Part shown: positions 53,198 through 61,217 of the stretch, one piece after another
How the letters are laid out: each line of letters begins with the position of its first letter
Numbering within the stretch: position 1 is the first letter of the stretch
Source: Planctomycetota bacterium
Lineage (GTDB): Bacteria > Planctomycetota > J058 > JAJDCP01
Length of the DNA: 64,000 nt
Assembly: GCA_029260765.1 (NCBI GenBank)
Contig: JAJDCP010000123.1
Span: forward strand, 1 to 64,000
Direction: 5' to 3'
Program-made: the position numbers and the translations under genes
The notes under the pieces: generated by a model
Database searches by the model: none
What the model saw: the letters and a program-made list of their open reading frames with translations, nothing else
What the model was told of the DNA's origin: nothing

Positions 53198-53917
53198 TCA
53201 CGCGACGGGTAGAGCGGGCAACTGCAGGAGACGGCGATACAGAGCCATAGCTTCTTCAGTTTCGGCCGCGCCATGCGAGTCCCGGTGCCTTCTGAGATGC
53301 TCTTCGAAGAAAGCGACCCCCGCGTCGACGCGGTCTCCCAACCCCAGGCGGACAAGCAGCGACGCGCAGGATCGTCGTAGAGTCTCCGCCGCAGCGTCGA
53401 AACAGACGACGGGGAATGGCCGTCTTTGGTAGAGGTCGATGAGGCGCTGATTGTAGCTGGACCAGAGGGCCAGCGCCTGGTGCTGCGGGAGAGCCTCGCG
53501 AGCGAAGAGTGACTTCGCGACGCGGACCGGGTGCCTGAAGATGGCAACGACCCGATAGGAGCTCAGGCCGGCAGTCCAGAAATCCAGCGTGAAGAGCAGC
53601 CGGGGATCTTTGATGCCCCAGATGCTGTGCCGCCCCAATCCACTCAGGATCCGATCCCTCTCGTGCTCGTGTTCGAGTCTCCAGCGCAGAGACCGCCGAG
53701 GCTCCTTCCAGGACCCGCCACTCTCTGCGAGGATGGCATCATTGAGGCGCCAGACAGCGGGCAGCTCGCGATTGCCCTTCGGATTGTGTGTGGAGCTCCG
53801 CCGCACCTCCCCCAACTCGACCCCGGCGGCCTGCATGATCCCAGCCAGGCAGCTGGTCCCGCTGCGATGCATACCGAGGATGAAGATGCACTGGTGCCCC
53901 TGTGTCTCCATCTTCAT
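53198..53917 (-). CDS. Sulfotransferase family protein
   Basis: A 239-residue sulfotransferase-like P-loop protein. The PAPS-binding start is IFILGMHRSGTSCLAGIM at residues 10-27; IKDPRLLFTLDFW and VVAIFRHPVRVAKSL give the 3'-phosphate binding region. Short for the family, so it transfers sulfate to a small or glycan acceptor or works with a partner. The ATG at 53917 overlaps the GT2 stop in an ATGA junction, so the two are coupled. Confidence 0.85.
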   Translation of the reverse strand: MKMETQGHQCIFILGMHRSGTSCLAGIMQAAGVELGEVRRSSTHNPKGNRELPAVWRLNDAILAESGGSWKEPRRSLRWRLEHEHERDRILSGLGRHSIWGIKDPRLLFTLDFWTAGLSSYRVVAIFRHPVRVAKSLFAREALPQHQALALWSSYNQRLIDLYQRRPFPVVCFDAAAETLRRSCASLLVRLGLGDRVDAGVAFFEEHLRRHRDSHGAAETEEAMALYRRLLQLPALPVA

Positions 53918-54840
53918 TCAGCTCGCTGTGCCCGCAATGCGTCTGACGAATGGTGGAGCCAACGACGGGCCTCGGGGGGCAGCTGTCCGAGGAGGTTGAC
54001 GGGTTTGGACGGTCGGCCTGGCGGGTGACCTGTCAACTTCTGGTACTGTGCGCTCCAACGTCTCAACTTTTCGGCTGCCTCCGCTTGGTTTGCGCCGGTC
54101 ATGGCCCCAGCGTGAAGTTGGTGGAAGGAGCCTTCGCCAAGCAGCATCACGAGCTCCGTGCCTGGTGCCTCGTTGATTCGATGGTAGAAGTCGTGACATA
54201 CCAGCCCGCCGCCCGGCTCATCGAAGCGCTCGTCGTAGCCCCCGAGCGCCTCGAAGAGGGTCTTGCGTGCGAACAAGGTCGAGCTCTCCGGTTTGGGCAG
54301 GAACCAACCCGCGGCGCTGGATCCCCCGAGTGCCGAGATCTCGAAGAGCCGATAGCCGTTGTCCGGCCACCCGATCCGCTCGAGCAGGCGATCCTCCTCT
54401 TCCCGGCTGTACCCTTGAAGGACCGCACGCCTCTGTATATCGGGTCCGAGGTGCCATGCCAGGGCCGTGACGACAGGATTCTCAAAGGCTCGAAAGGCCT
54501 TGAGAGCAAAAGCGAGGAGCCCAGGTGTCACCAGCCGAGCGCCGTCCGTGATCACCCCGACATGGCGCCCCCTGGCCATGCGAATCCCCAAATTGACCGC
54601 AGCGGCAGGTGACGGGCTCGCGTTTTCCCGCCGGATACAGGTGAAGCGGCCTTCGAGGGATTCGATCCACTCCGAGGGCAGGGGCTTGTCCGAGCCGTTG
54701 TCGATGACGAGGACTTCGTAGTCCTCCACTTCGATGCAGCGCTGGTAGGCGGCGCTCAAGGAATAGAGCGTCTTCCGGATCTGGTCTTCGAGGTTGAAGA
54801 AGACAACGATGATTGTGAGCTCTGGCGGTTTCCGAGCCAT
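53914..54840 (-). CDS. Glycosyltransferase family 2
   Basis: A 308-residue GT-A enzyme: TIIVVFFNLEDQIRKTLYSL at the start, VLVIDNGSDKPLPSEW, GVITDGARLVTPGLLAF, and GGLVCHDFYHRINEAPG. It resembles the N-terminal half of the GT2-CmcI protein closely (same NGSDxPL block), pointing to a duplication within the cluster. ATG at 54840, close to the SGNH-hydrolase stop. Sugar donor unknown. Confidence 0.85.
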   Translation of the reverse strand: MARKPPELTIIVVFFNLEDQIRKTLYSLSAAYQRCIEVEDYEVLVIDNGSDKPLPSEWIESLEGRFTCIRRENASPSPAAAVNLGIRMARGRHVGVITDGARLVTPGLLAFALKAFRAFENPVVTALAWHLGPDIQRRAVLQGYSREEEDRLLERIGWPDNGYRLFEISALGGSSAAGWFLPKPESSTLFARKTLFEALGGYDERFDEPGGGLVCHDFYHRINEAPGTELVMLLGEGSFHQLHAGAMTGANQAEAAEKLRRWSAQYQKLTGHPPGRPSKPVNLLGQLPPEARRWLHHSSDALRAQRAE

Positions 54841-54872
54841 CGTGATCAGGGCTCCATGGCTCCGAGATCCTC

Positions 54873-55778
54873 TCAATGCGGCGGCGTTCGGAGCTCGAGA
54901 TACACTTCAAACAAGCGCTGAGCGAACTTCTGATGAGATCGGGGTCCAGGATGGACGCCCTCAGCCGAGGCATCGAGATAGAAATCCGGATCCGTCAGCG
55001 AGAAGTTGCACAGCCGCCGAAAGTCGATCAGCTTGATCAGGGGAGCAAAGAAGGGATTCTGTCGCACGGATGGATCCTCAAGTGAGCGCCACTCAGCCCA
55101 GCTGATCGTGTACTCGATCTCTCGGGAGGCGCAGAAACTCTGCAGCAGCAGGATGTTCTTGATCGTCTGTAGCATGCCCAGTGCATCGTTGTAGAGCGCG
55201 TAGAAATGCGTGGCCGCAGCGAGGTTCTCCTCCATCCTGGAGCGCTCAGCGTCCGTGGCGGGCTGGAAGCGAGGGGGAAGCCGCTCGATCGGCTTGATCG
55301 GCATCCATGGCATGATGGCCTGGACGAAGAACTTCCGACGACCTTCGCGACCCTCCTCCTCGTAGATCCTCTCCGAACGCCCTTGATTCGTCAGGAGGAT
55401 GAGCATGACATCCGGCGTGGCGCCCGCGCATTGGCTGAGAAGGGTACGGGCGATGTAGTCGTTGGAGGCGCCACCCTGTGAAAAGTTCAGTAGATTGACC
55501 CTCGTCGACGGAATTCCGAGCGCCTCCGCGTACTGCTCCTTGAAGAGATGGCCCCACGTTTCTTCCTGATTCAGGCCCGTACCGAAGGTCCTGCTGCAGC
55601 CGCAGACGAAGAGCAGCTTTTCGGCGCGGGGGTCGTAATCCTCGCCCCGAAATCCCAGGGAATTGAAGTGGTAGCGCTTGCTCCCGGTGGTGTCGGCTCC
55701 GTAACAACGCAACGTGTGCGGTGGTCCGTGCGCACCGAGATGCTCGCGATTTCGATTCCCGTCGTAGCTCGTCAGCAT
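54873..55778 (-). CDS. SGNH/GDSL-like hydrolase
   Basis: A 301-residue alpha/beta-type protein. Block I reads LLFVCGCSRTFGTGLN (GCSxTFG rather than GDS), then NFSQGGASNDYIARTLL carries the Gly and Asn of blocks II and III, and the C-terminal EGVHPGPRSHQKF gives the HxxP-like block V. The family deacylates or O-acylates sugars and lipids; a role in trimming acetyl groups is inference. ATG at 55778. Part of the minus-strand accessory cluster. Confidence 0.75.
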   Translation of the reverse strand: MLTSYDGNRNREHLGAHGPPHTLRCYGADTTGSKRYHFNSLGFRGEDYDPRAEKLLFVCGCSRTFGTGLNQEETWGHLFKEQYAEALGIPSTRVNLLNFSQGGASNDYIARTLLSQCAGATPDVMLILLTNQGRSERIYEEEGREGRRKFFVQAIMPWMPIKPIERLPPRFQPATDAERSRMEENLAAATHFYALYNDALGMLQTIKNILLLQSFCASREIEYTISWAEWRSLEDPSVRQNPFFAPLIKLIDFRRLCNFSLTDPDFYLDASAEGVHPGPRSHQKFAQRLFEVYLELRTPPH

Positions 55779-55787
55779 GGCGCGCCT

Positions 55788-55940
55788 TCAAAAGAGCGGA
55801 TAGATGTTCGGGTCGGTTTCCATGAGCTTTTCGAGCTTCTCTCTGAGCCTTTCAGAGAGCGGGGGCTTTCCAGGTCTGCTCTTCTCGGCGTCCTCGTACA
55901 ATGAGCTCGCGTCGTCGGGTGTGTCCTCGGGCTCGCCCAT
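55788..55940 (-). CDS. Small acidic-basic helical peptide (50 residues)
   Basis: A 50-residue frame with an ATG preceded by AGGATTCAGCT. It is a charged helix-rich protein (LSERLREKLEKLMETDPN) with an acidic start. No family recognised. It lies between the SGNH-hydrolase gene and the double sulfotransferase gene on the same strand, 9 bp from the former. It may be an adaptor or a small partner protein; coding status is moderate. Confidence 0.45.
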   Translation of the reverse strand: MGEPEDTPDDASSLYEDAEKSRPGKPPLSERLREKLEKLMETDPNIYPLF

Positions 55941-55983
55941 AGCTGAATCCTGCCTCGCTTCTTCTTGCTGTCCGTACTCTGAC

Positions 55984-57831
55984 TCAGCTCGTCCTGAATC
56001 CCAGGCTGGCGACATAGGCGACATCCTGCGCGTCAAAGGCCTCAAGACCCCTGTCTCGAAAGCGTCCCATCGTGAGCGGTGTGCGGACGTTTCGAGCCAG
56101 CTCTGCCAGCAGCGCAGGGCTGCCTTCCCGGCCCAGAAAGCGGCACAGCTTCTGGATGCTCGCAACGGGATCCTCGCACAGCGCGTCGAAGCTCAGTAGA
56201 TGGAAGCGTTCACCCATACGCGCGCCCGTCTCGAGCACGCGCCGGTGCGTCTGACACCAGAATTTGAGCGATTGCCGGAGACCGTCCGTACCCTGGCCGG
56301 CGCTCTCGAGCAGAGGGCCCCAGAAGCGCTGCTGGCGCTGGTTTCGGCTGCAGGCAATATCCAGCCCATTCCGCACGACGTGGATGTATCTCAGGCCCGG
56401 CAAAAGTACGCTCAATGGCTCCAGGAGGAGGTGGGTGTTGGGCTCCTTCCAGCCCCAGCCGTCCGGGTGCGTCACCGGCCAAGCGGACGTCGCCTTGATC
56501 AAGAGCTTGGCACGTTGCTGCAACCACCAGCGCTTCAGCCACGCAGGCCGTGGGGCGTCGAGCAGAGCCTGGATCAGACTGCATTCCGACGGGGAGATCC
56601 CTCGTCGATCGACCATCGCGTTGGCGAAGATCTCCAGGTAGCGCCTCAGCTCCTCGAGCGACGACGTCAGCACATCCGCTCGGTTGAAGAGCAGGGTGTA
56701 CCAGACATTATCAAATGCCGGGTTCAGATCGCTGCCCATGAAGATCCCGAGTCGGATCAGGATGTCTGCGACGACTCGGGTCCCACTCCCCCCGATGCCA
56801 CCGATGGCGACCGGGGAATGGTCTTCGAGCCTGATCGACCGTCGCTCTCGTCGGGATCGGATCGGCGATCTCGCCTCCGCTATGTCTTGCGCCGAGCCAC
56901 GAGGCGCTCCCGCCGACGTGGTTCGCAGCGGGACCGCGTCGGCGCCGTGCTTCAGCGAGTACATGAATGGGGCAGCGAGGTCGAAGGCGGCGCGGATCCG
57001 GTCGAGCTGGATCCGTGCTTCTCTGGAGCTCGTGTCACGGCAGAGTTCGACCAGGGCACCCCAAGCGGTGGCGACCCAGCCTTGCAATACCGGATCCGAT
57101 GCGACCTCAGCTGCCGTGCGGGGTTGATGCGGCTGCTCTGTGTCGAGGTAGGCATCGAAGGAGGCACCCGCGTCCTCCACAGCCACAGGCCAGACCAGCT
57201 GCAAGGCATCTGTCAGACGCATGACGCTGCGCCGCCAATCCGCCAACAAGTCGGAGTGAAGGATCATGGCGCGGCGTGCGTCCCGGGTCGCGGACTCGGC
57301 GTCGAGATTGTAACGCAACCACAGCATGGCCGCGTCGGCGCGAGCCATGCCGCTGGACAGCTCCAGCGACTCGCAGACTTCCAAAGGGTTGCGTAACGGC
57401 ATGAGCACCGAAACCTCGACCCCCAGTGTCTGGAGAGCCGTCGCGAAGGAGGGAAAGAAGCGGCAGACCAAGGAGCTCTTGACCCCGAAGAACGGCGCGT
57501 CTCCGTACTCGCTCGCCAGGATAGCGCAGGTCTGGCGCAGGACCATTTCCTGGCAGCCGGGGGGCCGGGAGCTCAGGCCACAAGGGCGCCAATCATGCCA
57601 CGCGCTATCCAGCTTGCGGAGCATGGCCTGATGAAACTCCGACAACCGCAGGGAATCCCAATACCCCTTTTCGTTGACGAAGTTGGGCCTTCTCAAGGTC
57701 GCTGGAAGGGCTGCGCCGAGGAAACTGACAAGGCGCGAAAGCAATGAAGCTCCAGACACGTGCATCCCGAGAATCAGCATGCAGTGGCGTGCAGAGCCGG
57801 TCATCAGGCTGGTTTCCGCACTTGAAGACAT
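55984..57831 (-). CDS. Double P-loop sulfotransferase-like protein
   Basis: A 615-residue protein with two related halves. The first (~15-300) has a P-loop-like ILGMHVSGASLLSRL, SGTSx replaced by SGAS, so its activity is uncertain. The second (~340-610) has IGGIGGSGTRVVADIL and RYIHVVRNGLDIACS, typical of sulfotransferases. Such doubling may create an enzyme for two sites or a non-catalytic regulator half. ATG at 57831; the ribosome binding site is weak. Upstream, beyond the HsdM remnant, the NRPS genes run in the opposite direction. Confidence 0.78.
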   Translation of the reverse strand: MSSSAETSLMTGSARHCMLILGMHVSGASLLSRLVSFLGAALPATLRRPNFVNEKGYWDSLRLSEFHQAMLRKLDSAWHDWRPCGLSSRPPGCQEMVLRQTCAILASEYGDAPFFGVKSSLVCRFFPSFATALQTLGVEVSVLMPLRNPLEVCESLELSSGMARADAAMLWLRYNLDAESATRDARRAMILHSDLLADWRRSVMRLTDALQLVWPVAVEDAGASFDAYLDTEQPHQPRTAAEVASDPVLQGWVATAWGALVELCRDTSSREARIQLDRIRAAFDLAAPFMYSLKHGADAVPLRTTSAGAPRGSAQDIAEARSPIRSRRERRSIRLEDHSPVAIGGIGGSGTRVVADILIRLGIFMGSDLNPAFDNVWYTLLFNRADVLTSSLEELRRYLEIFANAMVDRRGISPSECSLIQALLDAPRPAWLKRWWLQQRAKLLIKATSAWPVTHPDGWGWKEPNTHLLLEPLSVLLPGLRYIHVVRNGLDIACSRNQRQQRFWGPLLESAGQGTDGLRQSLKFWCQTHRRVLETGARMGERFHLLSFDALCEDPVASIQKLCRFLGREGSPALLAELARNVRTPLTMGRFRDRGLEAFDAQDVAYVASLGFRTS

Positions 57832-58409
57832 GGAATCGTGAGGCTTCCCCTTCACCTTGTGTGTCGCTTCGCTAAGGGGTACCAAGCAGCGTCTGACAAG
57901 TCCGAACCCCCAAGTGTCGGGCGAACAAAGAGGGGCCAGGGACGGCCAGCTATTGTAGATAGCCGACTTCGGAAGCGGATTCAACGACACGAGCTGGTCT
58001 CCCCGGCGCCGTCCCCCAGGAGCACGTTGTCAGGGATGACCACGGCGGCCCGGCCGCGGATCTTCACGAGCGACTTGACGTGCTGCGCGAAGTTGAGCTG
58101 CTCTTTCGAGGTCGTGGTCTAGAAGTCCGGGCGGTTGTAGGTCAGGGTCTGCTTGTCGGTCTTCCAGGCCTCGTTGACCACGGTGTGCGGGTCTACCGTC
58201 TTGCCTGCTTATGCCCCAATGTATATTTTTCTCGCATGTGGGCTGTCTTTATGAGTCCTCTGTATTCGAAGATCTGGGACTCGAGCACGCCTGAAAAACG
58301 AAGACGAAGACCAAAACGCTAGAAGTACCGCCCATTTCTTACTCCAGAATTGCGAGGCTGAACGGACCGACCCACTCGATCTGCTCATCGCTATTCAGAG
58401 ACTTCAACT
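57832..58409. other. Divergent intergenic region upstream of the NRPS
   Basis: It separates the minus-strand cluster from the NRPS. It holds the HsdM remnant (57981-58205) and, at about 58205-58325, a lower-GC tract (ATGTATATTTTTCTCGCATG) unlike its surroundings, which may carry the NRPS promoter or mark a transfer junction. No complete gene. Confidence 0.55.
57981..58205 (-). pseudogene. Decayed HsdM (type I restriction methyltransferase) fragment
   Basis: On the minus strand a frame reads KTDKQTLTYNRPDF, stop, TTTSKEQLNFAQHV, KSLVKIRGRAAVVIPDNVL, then GDGAGET, matching the catalytic part of HsdM/N6 methylases (DFW-TTSNKQLNFLQHI ... GRAAVVVPDNVLFEGGAGE). The in-frame TAG falls just where HsdM has Trp (TGG). 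No start, no neighbours hsdS or hsdR, so it is a remnant. Confidence 0.7.
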
Positions 58410-61217
58410 GTGTATCCCTCTGAACAACCATCGGTCGCGTCGATTGCCTGGTCGGGTTTGGTGCTCGAGCGGCTCTCGCAGATCGCCGCCGAACACCCCG
58501 ACAAGGCGGCGGTGCGCTTCGGCGAGGTCTCTATCAGCTACGCGGAGTTGGTGGCGCGCAGCGACGCACTGGCGGCGCATCTCGCTGGGATCGGTGTCGG
58601 TGTCGGAGACATGGTGGGGATCGGCATGGATCGCTCCCTGGATATGATCATCACCCTCTTTGGCGTCTGGAAGGCTGGTGCTGCCTTCGTTCCACTGGAC
58701 CCGGACTATCCTGAGTTGCGGCTGGCACAGGTGCTTGAGGATGCTGCACCGTGTGTGCTCATGACCGATCGTCGTAACCAGGAACGGATGCGCTGCCACG
58801 GTGTCGAAAGCCTTGTTTTCGACAACGCCTTGATCCGCGACGCCGCTCCCCATGCCATCGCACCCATCGCGGCTGGCGCCCTCGCCTACGTCACTTTTAC
58901 CTCCGGTTCTACCGGCCGGCCCAAGGGAGTTCAGGTTTCCCATGGTGCGCTTGCCAATTTTTTGGCGGGCATCCAGCAATCGCTGCAGATGCAGCCCTCG
59001 GACACACTGGCGGCCATAACCACACTGTCCTTCGACATTTCCCTTCTTGAGATCATTCTGCCGCTGATGCAAGGCGCTACCGTCGTAGTGGTGGACCGGC
59101 ACGTCAGCAGCGACGGCAAACAACTAGCCGCGGTGTTAAAGGCACACGAGTGCACCTTTCTACAGGCAACCCCTATCACTTGGCGCTTGCTGCTGGACGC
59201 CGGCTGGGGGGGCAAGGACGACCTCACCGTTATCTGCGGCGGCGAGAGCTTCCCTCGCCCCCTTGCGGAGGCACTGCTGCAGCACAGTAGCCGGGTCTTT
59301 AATGCCTACGGCCCCACGGAAGCCACGATCTGGGCGACCATCGAGTTGGTCCAATCGGGCGAGGGTCCTGTGCCCATCGGTCGGCCGCTGCCTAATTACC
59401 AGACGCACCTTCTCGACGACGGTCTCAACCCGGTGTTGGCCGGTGACATTGGCCAACTCTACCTCGGGGGCGCAAGCCTGGCCACGGGCTACCTGAACCG
59501 GCCCGAGGAGACGACGCAGCGCTTCATCACCCATCCCGACGCCGGCCGGCTCTACGCTACCGGCGACCTGGTGCGAGAGACACCTGGCGGCACCCTGGTA
59601 TTCCTGGGTCGTGCTGACGATCAGGTGAAGGTTCGTGGCTTTCGTGTCGAGCTCGGCGATATCGAGAAACAGCTACTCGAGCTGCCTGGCGTCAAAGAAG
59701 CGTTGGTCGTGCTCCGGGAAGACACACCCGGCGTGAAGAAGCTTGTGGCCTATCTCATCCCCGATGGGACGGTCGATCTGGTCGCCCGGCAACAGCGGAA
59801 CGCGCTCAAGGCGCGGCTCCCGAACTACATGATCCCTCATCACTACGTACAGCTCCCTGAATTCCCGAAGACCCCCAACAACAAGGTGGATCGCAAGCAA
59901 CTCCCCGCCCCGGAGATTCTCTCCGGGTTGAGGGCGGCGTCTAGCAACGACCCCCTCGAGGCCTTTCTGCAATCGGTCTGGGCGGAGGTGCTTGGCGTCG
60001 CTAGCATCGGGGCCTCTGCCGACTTCTTCGAACTCGGCGGCGACTCGATCCAGGCCGCGCGTATCACCAACCGCATCGAGGAATGGCTCGACGAGCTGTT
60101 GTGGCCCGTGATCCTCTTCGACGCTCCGACGATCGCCGAGCTCGCCGACTACCTGCGCAGGAGCTATCCTCGCGCTGTTGCCGCCAAGACGTCCATCACC
60201 AGGCAGCTGCCTGCCGGAGCGGTTGACCGGGTGATCGACGGCACGCTGGTCGCCACGTTCAAGGCGCTCATCCAGCCCGTGGCTCCCTTCTCTGCGCCAG
60301 CCAGCAAGAATCCACCAGCGGTCTTCTTGCTCAGCCCGCCGCGCTCAGGCTCTACGCTGCTGCGGGTGATGTTGGCGGGACACCCACGCCTGTTCGCACC
60401 GCCGGAGATTGAGCTGCTGACCTTCAATACCATGCGTGAACGCGCCGACGTGTTCAGCGGCCGCGAGAGCTACCGGCTCGAGGGCACCACCCGCGCGGTC
60501 ATGGAAATCAAGCACTGCGACGTCGACGAGGCCCGGGCCATCCTGGCTGGTTACGAGCAAAGCCAGACGACGATTTCCGAGTTCTATGGGATTATGCAGG
60601 CGTGGCTCCACGGCCGCCTGCTGGTGGACAAGACTCCGGCCAACACGCTCGACCTCCAAGCGCTGCGCCGCATCGAAGACTATTTCGAGGAGCCCAAGTA
60701 TATTCACCTTACGCGGCACCCGCTGGGCATGATCCGCTCCTTCGTAAACGCGCGACTCTCTGAGGTCTTCTTCAGGCGGGTGTCCCACAGATTTTCGCCT
60801 CACGAGTTGGCGGAGCTGCTCTGGCTCACCTGTCATCGCAACACGCTCACGGCCTTGGCGGCGGTGCCCGCCGAGCGGCAGGTCACCATCGCCTTCGAAA
60901 CCCTCACGCGTGAGCCCAAGGCGACCATGCAAAGACTCTGCGACTTTCTCAAGCTCGAATTTCACACTGAGATGCTGGAGCCGTGGAAGAACAAAGAGAA
61001 GAAGATGACTGATGGTCTGCACCCGGAATCCAAAATGATGGGGGATCCGAAATTTCATCAGTACAACCGCATCGACCCTACCGTCGCTGACCGCTGGCTG
61101 GATGAGATGAGGGGCGTGACATTGGGTGCCCCCACCAAGGCCTTGGCTCGCGAATTCCGCTACGCCGATCTCGACGCTGACAGAACCGTCGAGGAGCGAG
61201 AGGAGTTCATCCTATGA
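58410..61217 (+). CDS. NRPS protein: adenylation - carrier - sulfotransferase
   Basis: A 935-residue protein. Adenylation domain ~20-505 with FTSGSTGRPKG, FDISLLE, NAYGPTEATIW, YATGDL and NNKVDRK motifs; carrier domain with the phosphopantetheine Ser546 in FFELGGDS; and a sulfotransferase domain ~630-900 with LLSPPRSGSTLLRVMLAGHP and IHLTRHPLGMIRS. Reading the pocket residues gives D-I-L-Q-I-G-A-I-W-K, close to the published glycine code D-I-L-Q-L-G-L-I-W-K, so glycine is the likely substrate. GTG start at 58410 is uncertain. Its stop overlaps the next NRPS gene in an ATGA junction. Confidence 0.88.
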   Translation: MYPSEQPSVASIAWSGLVLERLSQIAAEHPDKAAVRFGEVSISYAELVARSDALAAHLAGIGVGVGDMVGIGMDRSLDMIITLFGVWKAGAAFVPLDPDYPELRLAQVLEDAAPCVLMTDRRNQERMRCHGVESLVFDNALIRDAAPHAIAPIAAGALAYVTFTSGSTGRPKGVQVSHGALANFLAGIQQSLQMQPSDTLAAITTLSFDISLLEIILPLMQGATVVVVDRHVSSDGKQLAAVLKAHECTFLQATPITWRLLLDAGWGGKDDLTVICGGESFPRPLAEALLQHSSRVFNAYGPTEATIWATIELVQSGEGPVPIGRPLPNYQTHLLDDGLNPVLAGDIGQLYLGGASLATGYLNRPEETTQRFITHPDAGRLYATGDLVRETPGGTLVFLGRADDQVKVRGFRVELGDIEKQLLELPGVKEALVVLREDTPGVKKLVAYLIPDGTVDLVARQQRNALKARLPNYMIPHHYVQLPEFPKTPNNKVDRKQLPAPEILSGLRAASSNDPLEAFLQSVWAEVLGVASIGASADFFELGGDSIQAARITNRIEEWLDELLWPVILFDAPTIAELADYLRRSYPRAVAAKTSITRQLPAGAVDRVIDGTLVATFKALIQPVAPFSAPASKNPPAVFLLSPPRSGSTLLRVMLAGHPRLFAPPEIELLTFNTMRERADVFSGRESYRLEGTTRAVMEIKHCDVDEARAILAGYEQSQTTISEFYGIMQAWLHGRLLVDKTPANTLDLQALRRIEDYFEEPKYIHLTRHPLGMIRSFVNARLSEVFFRRVSHRFSPHELAELLWLTCHRNTLTALAAVPAERQVTIAFETLTREPKATMQRLCDFLKLEFHTEMLEPWKNKEKKMTDGLHPESKMMGDPKFHQYNRIDPTVADRWLDEMRGVTLGAPTKALAREFRYADLDADRTVEEREEFIL

